This document shows, one piece after another, positions 33,732 to 44,910 of a DNA stretch of 64,000 nt. A program made the translations under genes and the position numbers. The stretch is from Cadophora sp. MPI-SDFR-AT-0126 (taxonomy: Eukaryota; Ascomycota; Leotiomycetes; Helotiales; Ploettnerulaceae), in NCBI GenBank assembly GCA_020747065.1, contig JAGMVK010000023.1:434001-498000 (forward strand). The letters run 5' to 3'. The notes below the pieces were generated by a model. That model ran no database searches. It had not been told where the DNA came from and worked only from the letters and a program-made list of their open reading frames with translations. Each line of letters starts with the position of its first letter. The first letter of the stretch is position 1.

Positions 33732-34833
33732 GCTGATTGGTGAATGGGATGGTACGTATCAGGGATGTGATGATTAAGAAACAGGCCACTCCACGAGAGG
33801 GAATGTACTTATGGTTTGAGGAGAGGTGGGTGGCTATGTGGGGGTTAGCTCGGTTAGGGAGGAGGTGGCTTGAGCGACACACTGGGCCGGCCATGCGTAA
33901 TTCTCGGATGCGGGGTTGGTGCGAGCCAAGGGTGGATCTCTCTGGGGATGGAACATCTACACCGCGCGGGAGAGGTTCAAGTAAGTCAGGTATCTTTGGA
34001 TACTTTACACTTGAACATACTTTATTTAGTCGATACTATGGAGTATGCCGTGCAACCCTTATTTAGCGAGCCTCTTGCAGTTTTGGTGCCCGCCGTGGGC
34101 ATCGTCTCGGTCCAATAAGGTACTTTTTTGCTACCCACCAGGAGAGGGTCGTTAAGGTTTGGTCGATGTCAAGACTCAATCTCGACCCAACCTAATGCGT
34201 AGGCGTGGGTGGGTATGCGTAGGTGGGTACACCTGGGTGGGTGAGAGCACCAACCCCCGGCCGTTCCGTCGGTAGAGTTCGAGAAGTTTTTGGCGCAGGT
34301 TAAGACGCAGGGGCAGCGGGATTCGACGGTTGCGACAAATATTATACGGGTACTTCGTATTATTGGAGCGCGTCTACTCCCATTGTGAGTCGCGAGCAAT
34401 TCTGAACGGGTGGGACGCCCGATGGCTACGAAGTAGTTGATCGCAAGGATAAACAGTTCCACCCCCCGGTGCTCTATGGGTAATTCAGCGAAGTGGCGTA
34501 AGACCATTGAGGGTGTGATTATTTGTCCCTATACCAAAGTAAGGTAAGTAAGCAACACAACCACGGTGTCCACCCGCTACCTACTTAAGGTGGAGATTTG
34601 AATGACGGGGGCATTCATGGCCTAATTGGGCAAAGACATCTTAGGTATGTATATGTACATATCTACCATCGCTCACGGGACAATCCCCATACTCGTACCC
34701 TATCCGTAGCTTTCTTCCCAATGATCAATTTGCGGCGTCACAATTCCATCTTCTATTGCACCCACCATCACCTCTCCCACCCGGACACAGAACAGAGCTA
34801 TCCCATTCAAACTTGGATTCCCTCTTGCCAATA
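33732..34833. promoter_or_regulatory. Divergent promoter: SnoaL-like 1 / BBE oxidase 2
   Basis: This 1.1 kb region has a dense cluster of GTGGGTGGGT, TAGGTGGGTACACCT and GGGTGGGTG between 34203 and 34243, plus CCCACC near 34134. Confidence 0.6.
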
Positions 34834-36358
34834 ATGTCAACTCAGCCCATTCCTCAGACTTTAACCCGTTCTTCGGAAGGCTATGAAGAGCTTCGTCGCA
34901 GATACTTCAATGCCCGCGTCCCAGACGTCAAACCAGTAGAGATATGGTCGCCATCTACAACCGCCGATGTTGTGGCCGCCGTCAAGTCCGCAAACAAGAA
35001 GGGTTTGAAGGTCGGTGTGCGCTCTGGCGGGCATCTTTTCCCTTGTCTGTCGCTCGTGCAGAATGGCGTTTTGATCGATACCAAAAGGCTCAACAAACAT
35101 TTCGAGTACGACCAGGCGACGAAGATGATTTCCTTCAGTCCCGGCCACACAGTACAGGAGCTTTCCGACCAACTCAAGCCACTGAAGCGATTCTTCCCTG
35201 CCGGCCATTCTCGTTCTGTTGGTTTGGGTGGCTTCTACCTGGCTGGTGGCCAGGGCTGTTTTCTCCGTGGGTGGGGATATACCTCTGATACATGGGTTAC
35301 ACAGATCGAGGTTGTGACAGCCAGCGGGCAGGCGGTTATTGCCAACAAGAAGCAGAATGCGGACCTGTTCTGGGCGGCTCCGGGAAGCGGACAAGGTTTT
35401 TTTGGTGTCTTAACAAGAATTTGGGCCAGGACAATCCCTGCCCAAAAACTATTTGATACGACTATCATCATCGATTCAACAAACGTTTTCAAGCCATTGC
35501 TCAAGTGGGCGTTGGAGACGGCGGATAAAGTTCCAGAGTACGGCAATGATATCTTCATGGCAACATTCTACGCAGATAAGGATGCTCCAGGTGACGAGGA
35601 GGTTTCTCAAGCCAAACGAGTCTTTTTGGCGCTGAATCAGACGATTCATGTCAATTCTATCGATCAAGCCAAGGTTCTTGCTAGCCCATGGGATTGTCTC
35701 CCAAGCGAATTTGAACCCTTTGTGGTTACCAGAGTACCCATGCAGGAAAGAAACTGGGAAGAGCTATGGGATTTGCAAGAGAGTTTTCAGCCACATGGCC
35801 AAGGCGAGAGGTACAAGGTTGACAGTATCTTGGCTGACCCCGAAGTCTCCTACGAGAAGGTATGAGCAGATTGGTCTCTGAGTAGAATGCGCTAACCGGG
35901 ATACCAGATCGTGGACAAGGTTACACCCGCTCTCCTAGATCTCCCAACGCGTAAATCAACCGGGACGATTGTCTTTCTCGACTACTTTCCAGACGAGGCC
36001 GATCAAGCACTCAGCTTACCGCAGAAATTATCTGTGACGACCATGGCTATTTGGAAAGACCCGGCTAGGGATGCCGCCATGGATAAATGGATGTATGATG
36101 TGTACAAAGAGGCTGAGAAGGTGGGCCGTGGCCAATACGTTGCCGATTACGATGCGGAGCATAGACCAACGAAGGTACGATCCTGATGAATTATCCTAAC
36201 CATGCATATTGTTGAGAATTCGTACTCATTGTTTTTAGATTATGTCTGATACAGCACTGAAAAGGTGGTTTCAAATACGAGCAAAGTGGGATCCGGCAGA
36301 AACATTCATCGGCCACCGATCCTTTGAAAAATCCCTAGACATCAACTTGAAGCTGTAG
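34834..36358 (+). CDS. FAD-linked oxidoreductase, berberine-bridge-enzyme-like (BBE 2)
   Basis: Exons 34834-35859, 35908-36174 and 36239-36358 give about 470 residues. The FAD-attachment histidine lies in R-S-G-G-H. The second-site loop reads A-G-H-S-R-S-V-G-L-G-G, so the second cysteine of bicovalent BBE enzymes is absent. The C-terminal BBE segment ends W-D-P-A-E-T-F. It is related to BBE 1 only at family level. It probably uses O2 as electron acceptor on an alcohol, lactol or phenolic substrate. The ATG at 34834 is preferred because the family alignment begins just after it. Confidence 0.83.
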
Positions 36359-36925
36359 AGTTATTCGTATGCAATAGGAGTTATTCAGGTTCTTCTTATG
36401 AGTCTGCCTTTCTTGATTTGCAATGACTATGAATATTGTGATCATCTGTTGGTGGAATATAAGATTCTGGATTTATCTAAGTGGTATGATAACAGAATAG
36501 GGTATTTCAAACCAACTGATAATGTTATGTTCTCTACGGAGATTCGATTTGAAGGTCCCGGGATTACGGGCATAAGTGCTCAGTGCCACCCTCACAGCAC
36601 TGAAATCCCTTACCATTACAGGGTCGTCCTCGCCCACTCATCCTAAAAATACGCCTTGGAAGCACTGACAGTGCCGTAGCTGTTATGTCGCCCAAGTGGC
36701 TTTCCTAAATCACTGGAAGGGCACAAAGCCTAGAGCGAGAAGCGCAGGCTATTTGTCCGCTATTATGATGCCCTGTGGGAGTAGTCAAGGGCCTTGTAAG
36801 GCTCTTCAGAGGCACTTAGCTCTTGTAACCTTGGGATCTTTGAGGTGAATCTCCGTACACATGAATTAAGCAACAATTCTGATTTTCCGGCAGAGAAAAT
36901 TTTCTTCTTTACACGGATACGTTGA
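36359..36925. other. Convergent intergenic region
   Basis: It lies between the 3' ends of BBE oxidase 2 and DLH 2. A short frame at 36398-36646 has no recognisable similarity. Nothing else is seen. Confidence 0.4.
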
Positions 36926-37890
36926 TTATTTTAGATACTTTGCAAACCATTCAACTGCCCGATCCTCCGCCTGGTCTGCCATTTCCATCACGACCTGATC
37001 GTCAGGATTGCCACGTACCGCGAACCCGTGCTTTGCACCCGGGATGACCGTCACTTCAGAATCCACGTCGGTTTTCTTAGACAAGATGTCTTCCATCTCT
37101 CTCACCTTCTGCAACGACAATGCGAAATCGACATCGCCAATCACGACGCCGTATGGGAGCTTGATCTTCTCGATGTCGTCTGGGACTGACAGTTCACTAG
37201 GGTGAGCCGTGAACGCTGCGTCGATGAGGCGTTTCCCATTCGCAGCCCTAGGACCGTGAGCAAGCTGGGTGACGGAGTATCCGCCCCAGCAGAAGCCAAT
37301 CGCGCCGATCTTGAGATTATTTCCCTCAGCACAACGGATGTCGCCTATGTATTTTTCGATCGTCTTGTACGCCGCCTTCGGGTTGTTCGAGATCATGAAT
37401 GGCACCATAGCAAAAACAGCTTGGAGAACCAGGTAGCTACTTTAGTCAGTTCTCTCATCACTTGTTTTCACACACGCAATTCGAAAAGGGCCATGACATA
37501 CGGCTTGATCATCCACGCATAGAAACTGTGGTCGGTTAAGATCTGGTCTATCACAGACATCATCCATTGCGGTGCTGCCTTCCCTTTAACACTCGCGCGT
37601 ACTCATTAGCTTTGGCGACAACTCGATATCGGTCACAAGAACATTGACGTACCATTCATGAAGTCTGGGAGATATATGCGACAGCCAGTTCGTTTGGCGT
37701 AGGTATCGGCAAGCAGTCGTAAATTACTCGTCTTCCATCCGAAGGCATCGGAAACCACCACAATCAAACCCTTGACCTCAGCAGCGTTCTCTGGTTCCAC
37801 GACGTATGTATCAATCCCATAATGCTGGATCTCGATTCCTTGGACCTCGCCACTGTGCATATGTCCGTTGAAGCAATCTGGGCATGACAT
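36926..37890 (-). CDS. Dienelactone hydrolase family protein (DLH 2)
   Basis: The ATG at 37890 is followed by M-S-C-P-D-C-F-N-G, a common start of fungal DLH-like proteins. Three exons lead to the stop at 36926. Catalytic residues are the Cys in G-F-C-W-G-G-Y, an Asp in G-D-V-D, and the His in G-A-K-H-G-F-A-V-R. It differs from DLH 1 in its N terminus and nucleophile loop. A lactone or ester product of ring cleavage is a likely substrate (inference). Its upstream region carries the four-unit GGTGGGGAGACC repeat. Confidence 0.87.
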
Positions 37891-38868
37891 GGCGTTTGCG
37901 ATGAAGAGCAGCCGACCTAATGTTCCGAGCTATTATGAAATTGCGGCAAGTGTTTCGTGACCGTGGCTTGTATATCTCTCACGTTGCATAAAAGCAGCAT
38001 TAGGTATATTGTCATTCTAGAAGTGACAATACATAACAAGCCAGAACAAGTAGCTCCCGTGATGAAGTATGCCTCCCCATGTCTAAAGTCTAAATAAACC
38101 CGGGTTTGCTAGCACGGGTGGGGCTTAGACGAGAAGGTGGGTAGAGGAGTTACTAGCATCCAACGGACCTCATGCGATCCCGAGCATCAGCTCCAACGGT
38201 CAAGAGTTGGAATTTATTTGAAATATCGAAACTAGATTTGCTTACTTGCCTTGGTTTTGCTTTTAATCGGTTACAAAACGCAACTGGCCGTGACGCGTTA
38301 TTTCCAGGTTAGTGAAATATCCAGATTGGATTAGCGTTAAGTGGGGAGGTCAGTCGCGCTAGGTGGGAAGACCAGTAGCTCGGGTGGGGAGACCAGTGGG
38401 TGGATGGGGAGAACGATTGCTCCTTGGTCAAGGTCGGTATTATTGCGCTCTCGTGCAAGATGGCAACAAAAGTCAAACTCTTGTGTCTGCTAAGGAATTT
38501 CTGGCTAAAGGATCCTTCCCCTGATATACATCACGTGGCACCCACGACCAGACGCCGGCTCGCTTAATGTGAGCCATACCTCATTAAACGAGCTGGCGAT
38601 TACTCGAGTATAAACAAATATCGAAAATCGGTTTGAACTCAATTATAATGTAACAGTGTAAGATTCGCATGGTGCTGATTGCTTGGCCGGCACTCCGTAT
38701 ATGTACCCCAGCAACTCATTGGCTACTCCATACCATCCAGCCAGCACTATCAAGGGATCCTCACTGAAAAGACATGCGTTATGCGGCTCGGGGTTCAGTT
38801 TGATTTCATAAGAACATGCATAGATAATTATCAGTATATTTGACACACATCCGAGGTCCTCGACCTGC
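37891..38868. promoter_or_regulatory. Upstream region of DLH 2 with GGTGGG arrays
   Basis: About 1 kb lies between DLH 2 and the 3' end of the aldehyde dehydrogenase. It contains GGGTGGGG at 38115-38122, AGGTGGGT at about 38135, and the four-unit tandem repeat at 38341-38421. No gene is supported; a minus-strand frame at 38643-38978 is a shadow. Confidence 0.6.
38341..38421. repeat. Four imperfect ~21-bp repeats, consensus GGTGGGGAGACCAGTNGCT
   Basis: Four consecutive units of 19-21 bp each begin with G(G)TGGGGAG-like sequence and continue as (A/G)(C/T)CAGT. The same unit, in the opposite orientation, forms the array at 45935-46033. The spacing is about two helical turns, so the sites would face the same side of DNA. 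Confidence 0.7.
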
Positions 38869-40407
38869 TCAATCCTTCCAGGTAATGGTCTTTGTCTGGG
38901 TCCACTCATCCAATCCCTGGACACAATTGAAGCGCCCAAAGCCACTGCTCTTGACTCCTCCATGCGGCAGTGACGCATCGTCGTGCACTGTCATGGAATT
39001 TATATGCACGGCCCCAGACTGCAGCTGTCGGGCGATCCTGAGTGCTCTGCGCAAATCTTCTGTGAAAATAGCTGCACTGAGACCATATTCCGTATCATTG
39101 GCGAGTTTAATTGCTTCATCGTCGGAAGTGACAATGTATACTGACACAGTTGGCCCAAATGACTCCGTATAGTACAGGTCCATTTCTGGCGTGACTTTCT
39201 CGACGACGACGGGCCGCTTTTGAGAGGTAGAGGCCTCGCGCCTGTTGACATCCCCGTATACAATCTGCGCTCCTTTCGAAACTGCATCATCTAACAGCTT
39301 CTTGTTCTTCTCCACGGGGATACCGGATAGAAGCTGCAATGCTTGCGCAGTCTCTTCCTTGCCCCCAAAGGTCTGGTCGATCGCCACTTTGAATGCTGCG
39401 CGAAATGCGTCTGCAACTTGGGAATGGACTATGATCCGCTCCGTGGACATACAGATCTGGCCAGCGTGCAGGAAAGCACCCTGGGCACATTGCTGCGCCG
39501 CATTAAGAATATCGGCATCCTCGCAGACTATGGCCGGGGCCTTACCACCGAGTTCCAAGACAGCGGGCTTGAGGTAGCGACCAGCAAGAGATGCAACAAT
39601 GGAGCCAACAGCAGTCGAGCCCGTGAAATTGATTTTGCGAATGGCAGGATTAGCAATCAAGGCCCGAGTAATCTCTGCAGCGTCGGACTGTCGGTGATAT
39701 AAGGTGTTCAGACAACCCGCTGGGAGACCCGCAGCGTGGAGGACTGAGGAAAGAGCCCAGTAAGTTGCTGGCGAAGCTTCGGCTCCTTTCAAGATCACCA
39801 CATTGCCCCTAGCTAACGTTAGAATGTTACTTCGACGGAGAGATAGTATGGACACATACATGGCTAGTGGTTGGAGACACGCACGTAAACCCAGTACGTA
39901 TGGGGCATTCCATGGCGAAATTCCTAGAACAACTCCAAGTGGTTCTTTGCTGATTATAGCACTGCTGCCTTCCTCATCAACGACAGGCATCACGGAGCTA
40001 GTTGCAACTTGAATTAAACCTGCCACGCTCTTGCAAGCCTTATAAGCTGCATTGTACTGGAATTCGAAAAACGCATTCGGTGCTCCCGTCTCAGAAACAG
40101 TCCAGTGTCGAAGCTCATCCCTCCTCCGAAGCATTTCTTCTGCGGCCCGGAGAAAGATATCTCGTCTGACATTAGGCTTTGTCTGCGACCAGGATTTAAA
40201 GGCTCTCTCGGCAGAAGAGATGGCGTTCGAGACGTCTTGTTCCGTAGCGGACGAGCATCGGTAGAGGAGACGTTGATCTGTAGCAGAGAAAACCTCAAAT
40301 TGTGAAGTAGAGGTGACTTCTTTCCCATCGATCCAGAAGGGTATGCATGATGAGGAATCAAATCTCCGCTCGTTGCCCCCAGCGTTACTGTTCAGAACGG
40401 AGACCAT
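38869..40407 (-). CDS. Aromatic aldehyde dehydrogenase (vanillin/salicylaldehyde-dehydrogenase-like)
   Basis: The ATG at 40407 opens a frame to the stop at 38869. The catalytic cysteine is in G-Q-I-C-M-S-T-E-R and the general-base glutamate in L-E-L-G-G-K-A. The cofactor region has G-I-S-P-W-N-A-P and F-T-G-S-T-A-V-G. A 51-bp intron with GTATGT donor and TAG acceptor sits at P-L-A-M|G-N-V-V-I-L-K. It is a multiple of three without stops, so the frame reads through it. The spliced product is 495 residues, normal for the family. The expected reaction is NAD(P)+-dependent oxidation of an aromatic aldehyde from stilbene cleavage to the benzoic acid. It is divergent from the MDR gene. Confidence 0.9.
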   Translation of the reverse strand: MVSVLNSNAGGNERRFDSSSCIPFWIDGKEVTSTSQFEVFSATDQRLLYRCSSATEQDVSNAISSAERAFKSWSQTKPNVRRDIFLRAAEEMLRRRDELRHWTVSETGAPNAFFEFQYNAAYKACKSVAGLIQVATSSVMPVVDEEGSSAIISKEPLGVVLGISPWNAPYVLGLRACLQPLAMYVSILSLRRSNILTLARGNVVILKGAEASPATYWALSSVLHAAGLPAGCLNTLYHRQSDAAEITRALIANPAIRKINFTGSTAVGSIVASLAGRYLKPAVLELGGKAPAIVCEDADILNAAQQCAQGAFLHAGQICMSTERIIVHSQVADAFRAAFKVAIDQTFGGKEETAQALQLLSGIPVEKNKKLLDDAVSKGAQIVYGDVNRREASTSQKRPVVVEKVTPEMDLYYTESFGPTVSVYIVTSDDEAIKLANDTEYGLSAAIFTEDLRRALRIARQLQSGAVHINSMTVHDDASLPHGGVKSSGFGRFNCVQGLDEWTQTKTITWKD

Positions 40408-40842
40408 TTTGAAGCTTTATTCGAGTAAGCGATGGATCGATAATTACTGAAGAACAAGGGTAAGAGAGGGAATAATAATGATGGGGCTGTGCTGAAATAC
40501 TTATCTGTCGTTTCGCACGAAGAGCGATTGTAGATGCCCGACCTAATAGGCAGTGGTAGCGAGTGGGTTCCAGGGGCCTGGGAAGGCGGCCGGCGCAGGT
40601 GGGACAGGGTGGAACAGGTGGAATTAGTGGCTGAAGGGAAGGATCAACAAATTTCATAGAGGTCTTTTGTTAAAAATTGATTGCAACTACAGGTAAGGTT
40701 TATCGTGGATAGTGGACGATGGTGGCGCTAGGTGGGGACTCAAGCACATCAATCCAGAGGCATATCTCGATATAAATGGTCGACCTTACACGATGGACAT
40801 TCGACCACACAGACAAATCACGCTGCTTGTTCTTCGTTCATC
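40408..40842. promoter_or_regulatory. Divergent promoter: aldehyde dehydrogenase / MDR oxidoreductase
   Basis: This 435-bp bidirectional region has CAGGTGGGACAGGGTGGAACAGGTGG at 40595-40620 (three units, period ~10 bp), AGGTGGGGA near 40731 and a TATAAAT box at 40770. Confidence 0.65.
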
Positions 40843-41982
40843 ATGGGTTCCTCAACTCCAAACACAAACCGCGGTGTATGGTTGTCTTCCTATTCAACAC
40901 GTGCCAAAGTCATTGACCTCCCTATGCCTCAGGCTGGGCCAGGATCGGCGGTCATCGAGGTCCTTGCTAGTCTTATCACTCCATTCTCAAAATACATTCA
41001 TGATGGATCTCTGGCCGTGTACAACCTGACCCTTCCGCTGGTCCCAAACCCCGGGAATATTGGCCGCGTACAATCTGCCGGCCCCGATTCCGTTTATCTG
41101 AAGCCCGGCGACTTGGTTTACTACAACCCGTGGATCAAAGCACGGGATGACCCCACGGTCAGCATCATTCAGGGTCATCATGGAGGAGAAGGACCTAGTG
41201 GGGCTAAACTTATGACCGGAGAATGGAGAGATGGTTCTCTTCAGCAGTACCAGAAAGTGCCACTTGAAGGGCTATTCGTTCTTGACGAAGCACGCCTATG
41301 CGGAGAATTGGGATATCAACCTGCAGAGCTCAAGGAAATTTCTTTGCAATCAATGGTCTACGCTGCACTAGTTGAAGCGGGCAGCCTCCAGGCGGGAGAC
41401 ACTGTGATTATTGGCCCAGCCACTGGCACGTTCAGCTCCATCGCAGTCGAGGTAGCACTTATCCTAGGCGCAAATGTCATAGCTCTCGGTCGGAGCGAGG
41501 AGAAGCTAGGACAACTACGACAGAAGCTCGGGAATCCAGATCGATTGAAATATGTCGCCATGACAGGTGATAACGACGTAGACTCTGCTGCCATCCTCAA
41601 GGCCACACCCAGTGGAGCAGGAGCGGAGATATTCAACGATTGGTCTTCAGGATCATTGCACTCACCACCGTATTTCTCAGCCGCTTTTCGTGCTGTTAAG
41701 CAAGATGGAAGGGTTGTGCTGAGTGGTGCTCCGTCTGGCACCATTGAGATCCCGTACACCTTGGCTATGCACAAGAATATCAAGATTCAAGGCAAACTCA
41801 TGGCCAATCGCGGAGCAATCGAATCAACGATTAAGCTCATCACCTCGGGAGTCCTGAAGGTGGGGAGGAAGGGAGGTGCAGAGGTATCCATTTTCAATAT
41901 TGATCAATTTGGTGAGGCTGAGGATTTTGCAGCAAAGCATGGGGGATGGAAAAACTATACCTATATAACACCTAACCTTTAA
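40843..41982 (+). CDS. MDR-superfamily alcohol dehydrogenase / quinone reductase-like protein
   Basis: A single exon of 379 residues from the ATG at 40843, preceded by a TATAAAT box. A GroES-like N-terminal domain contains P-G-D-L-V-Y. A Rossmann domain follows, with G-P-A-T-G-T-F-S-S and G-A-N-V-I-A-L-G-R-S. The usual catalytic Cys/His zinc ligands are not apparent, so a zinc-free reductase is likely. It may act on a quinone, enone or benzylic alcohol. It shares its promoter with the aldehyde dehydrogenase, suggesting a linked redox step. Confidence 0.85.
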   Translation: MGSSTPNTNRGVWLSSYSTRAKVIDLPMPQAGPGSAVIEVLASLITPFSKYIHDGSLAVYNLTLPLVPNPGNIGRVQSAGPDSVYLKPGDLVYYNPWIKARDDPTVSIIQGHHGGEGPSGAKLMTGEWRDGSLQQYQKVPLEGLFVLDEARLCGELGYQPAELKEISLQSMVYAALVEAGSLQAGDTVIIGPATGTFSSIAVEVALILGANVIALGRSEEKLGQLRQKLGNPDRLKYVAMTGDNDVDSAAILKATPSGAGAEIFNDWSSGSLHSPPYFSAAFRAVKQDGRVVLSGAPSGTIEIPYTLAMHKNIKIQGKLMANRGAIESTIKLITSGVLKVGRKGGAEVSIFNIDQFGEAEDFAAKHGGWKNYTYITPNL

Positions 41983-42835
41983 CCAAAGTCTCAGAATCTG
42001 AACTTGTATAGACGGCTATGTACTGTACAATGCATGATTGTGCCAATTCATCAATGTCATCCAATTCAAATTCAGCGTCCTGAATACCAACCTCAAATCT
42101 ACCAGTGTGTATGGCAGTAGAAGCAACCGTAGTATCACCTACATTACTATGAGTCTGACAGATTGATGACAGACTATATATCAAAGCGTGCTCTCGCCAA
42201 GCCCCAGGCTCATATTTGTCAGGATGTTTGAGTTCAAGCCTCTGCATCAATATTGCAGTCGATGATAGGCCGTTTTGTACCGCAAAATTCCGTATTACAG
42301 ACGGCTGAAGGACTGCTGGGGCAGAGCTAGAAGGAAGTTCCCATAACGAAGTGTCCCGGCGAGTATTTGACGATTCAACACGTGATCCCGACCCTCCCAA
42401 AGCACCTTCGACCTGCCTTTACCTTTTACTTTCATTGGGTTTAAGAGCGGTATTAGCGGAGAAAAGGTAACTTCAAGGGGCGAACATAGATTTGCCTACT
42501 GTGTCTTCCAGCCCGTCTCCAATAAGGTCACGTATAAAACCCAACCCTAGTGGCAGCACTATGGATACCCCACCGAAGCCACCTATGCCCACTTGCACCC
42601 ACCTGTACCCACCTGTACCCACCGGTTTATTAGACAGATTCTAATCGGTTGGAAAGGGGGGGAAGAGCACAGCGTGGGGTATGGGGTATGGGGTATGGTA
42701 GATGCCTCCTCAGGGCTGGAACGAATGCCGAAACTTGCGTGCGCAAGAAATTGTACAGAAGGCCATGCCCCGATAACCGCATGTATTAGTACACTCTCAG
42801 TTTCCTCCAGGCCAATCTGTGAAAGCACAAGCAAA
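41983..42835. promoter_or_regulatory. Intergenic region and promoter of P450 2
   Basis: It holds TATAAAA at about 42533 and CACCCACCTGTACCCACCTG-type repeats at 42590-42622 with an 11-bp period. A minus-strand frame at 41972-42400 (142 codons) has no family resemblance and overlaps the MDR stop; it is not called as a gene. Confidence 0.5.
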
Positions 42836-44573
42836 ATGTCTTTTCCTCTTTTCTGTACTGACTTTCTTTCCTCTTCTACGAGAATCATCTCTACCCTTCC
42901 AGGTTCCATTCTGGCTGCTATCATTCTCTGGCCGCTATGCTGCTACATTATATACCAACGATTTTGGCATCCCCTCGCCAGCTACCCGGGGCCCTGGATA
43001 GCTTCTTGCACAAATGTCTGGAAAGCTTACTATGTGTACAATCTTGCGTTCCATGAGAAGATGGTGGAAGCTCATCAGCGATATGGTTCAGTTGTACGAG
43101 TTGGGCCGAATCATCTGCACTTTTGGAGTGCCGATGCAATTGCTCCTATCTACAAAGCAGGAAAGTCCGTGGGTAAAACGGAGTTCTATGATGCCTTTAC
43201 AACTTTCAATCCCAATCTCTTTGGAGGAAGAGATGAAGCAGTAAGTAGGCCCCGTCACTCGTACTTCAACCATCCATGGACTGATGACGAATAATTGGCT
43301 GATGTTTTACTCCTGTAGATTCACGCTAAACGCCGACGCCAACTTTCTCATGCCTTTTCACAGGCGTCCATTGAGAGAATGGAAGACATTATAGACGGGC
43401 AAATTGAAATCCTCATCCATCATCTCAAAGGACTAGCCAAGTCTGGCGATGCCTTTGACCTGAAAACGATCATAGCTTGCTTTGTCCTGGACATCCTTGG
43501 TGAGGTAGCATTCAGTAGGACCTTCAATGCACAAGTAACAGGAGGGGCGGGAGAAATAGAAGCCATCAATGACCATGTCTACCTGTCCTGTGTGATCGGA
43601 GAATTACCATGTCAAGGTCTCCTGAAAACACTAGTCGCTTGGTCACCATTTCCTTGGATCCGTCGCCTGCTCAAGAGCAGAGCACATCTCAAATCCACGT
43701 GTGAAGACTGTGTCAAGCACAACTTGGAAAATCGATCCCAACGCCCTGATTTGCTTGCTAGTCTCATCATTGCGACGGATCCCGAGACTGGAGAAAAATT
43801 GACCGAGTTGGATATAAACACAGAAGCATTTGCTATGCTGTAAGCTATATTCTCTTCTCTACTGATGAGGTCTGTTGACTAATTGTACATCTAGTATCGC
43901 TGGTTCCCACTCAACGTCCGGTACACTTACCTTGTTGTTATGGCGCCTGCTACACAACCCAGATATTCTTGCCAATGTAGTACAAGAACTGGATGAAGCT
44001 CTTGGGCCCCTTCCTCAGGGAAAGATTGCATATCCAGTCAAGGGCCTAGACGCTCGCCTCACATACCTATCGGCCTGCATCCGCGAGAACTTTCGCATCA
44101 ATCCTGTCTTCTCAATGAATTTATGGCGCCAAGTGCATTCTCTTGAGGGTGCTCAAATTGGGGGTCACATGGTGCCTCACGGAGTAAGTCACATTTTACT
44201 TCACTATCCAACAAGGTATATGCATGAGCCCAAGCTGATCTCCTTTTCTCATCAGACAAATGTTTGTATCTCGAACTACGTGACACACCATAACCCAGAG
44301 ATTTGGGGCCAAGATCATGACGTGTACAAGCCCGACCGCTTCATCAACACAGATGGCTCAAATCAAGACAGATACTTGCTTCATTTCAGTGTTGGCCATC
44401 GGATGTGTATTGGACGAAATTTGGCCATGACTAATATCCTCAAGACGACGACCACCATATTGAGCATGTTTGAAATTGAACCTCTATCAAAGGACCCCGA
44501 AGTACGCTTACGAAGCGCTGGCATTGGAGAGATGGAAGGTAAATTCTGGTGCAGAATAAAAACAAAGGTCTAA
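42836..44573 (+). CDS. Cytochrome P450 monooxygenase 2 (benzoate-hydroxylase/isotrichodermin-type group)
   Basis: The ATG at 42836 leads a hydrophobic anchor, then Y-P-G-P-W. Introns near 43239, 43841 and 44184-44255 restore the frame. Helix I has A-G-S-H-S-T-S-G-T, helix K R-E-N-F-R, then P-D-R-F, and the haem loop F-S-V-G-H-R-M-C-I-G with the ligand Cys. The intron at 44184 is 72 bp without stops, so it is read through in frame. The length of about 505 residues is normal. The pattern recalls the fungal benzoate 4-hydroxylase/isotrichodermin 15-hydroxylase assembly. Para-hydroxylation of a benzoate would fit the block but is inference. Confidence 0.87.
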
Positions 44574-44910
44574 TCAACGAGGTGTGCAAAAGGAAGAATT
44601 CGATAGAATGTAAAATATGAGAACGCTCCTTTTCAACGTCGTCGAATCAAAGATGAGGTTGGAACTACTTTCGAGGTTTCTAGGTTTTCGGTGCAAAGGA
44701 CGAGTTCCCCCTAGACTGGGTGGTCGAACAGGTCAATTATCTTGAATATTTTGCAGATAATTTGGACCAAAATAAACTTGCCTGTGTTTAAAGTGCATAG
44801 AAGATGGCCAAACTGTACTTTATCCTGCTGTGAGATCACTTCCATGCCACAATCCACGTTATCCTATGCCAAGCCGAAACTTCAGGTGAGCTCGTGGTTA
44901 TATTGGAAAG
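44574..44910. other. Convergent intergenic region
   Basis: It separates the 3' ends of P450 2 and SnoaL-like protein 2. Nothing recognisable is seen. Confidence 0.4.

Noticed and set aside
41972..42400. Minus-strand 142-codon frame downstream of the MDR gene
   Set aside because: No family resemblance, overlaps the MDR stop codon and has no promoter of its own; could be a real small gene but I cannot support it.
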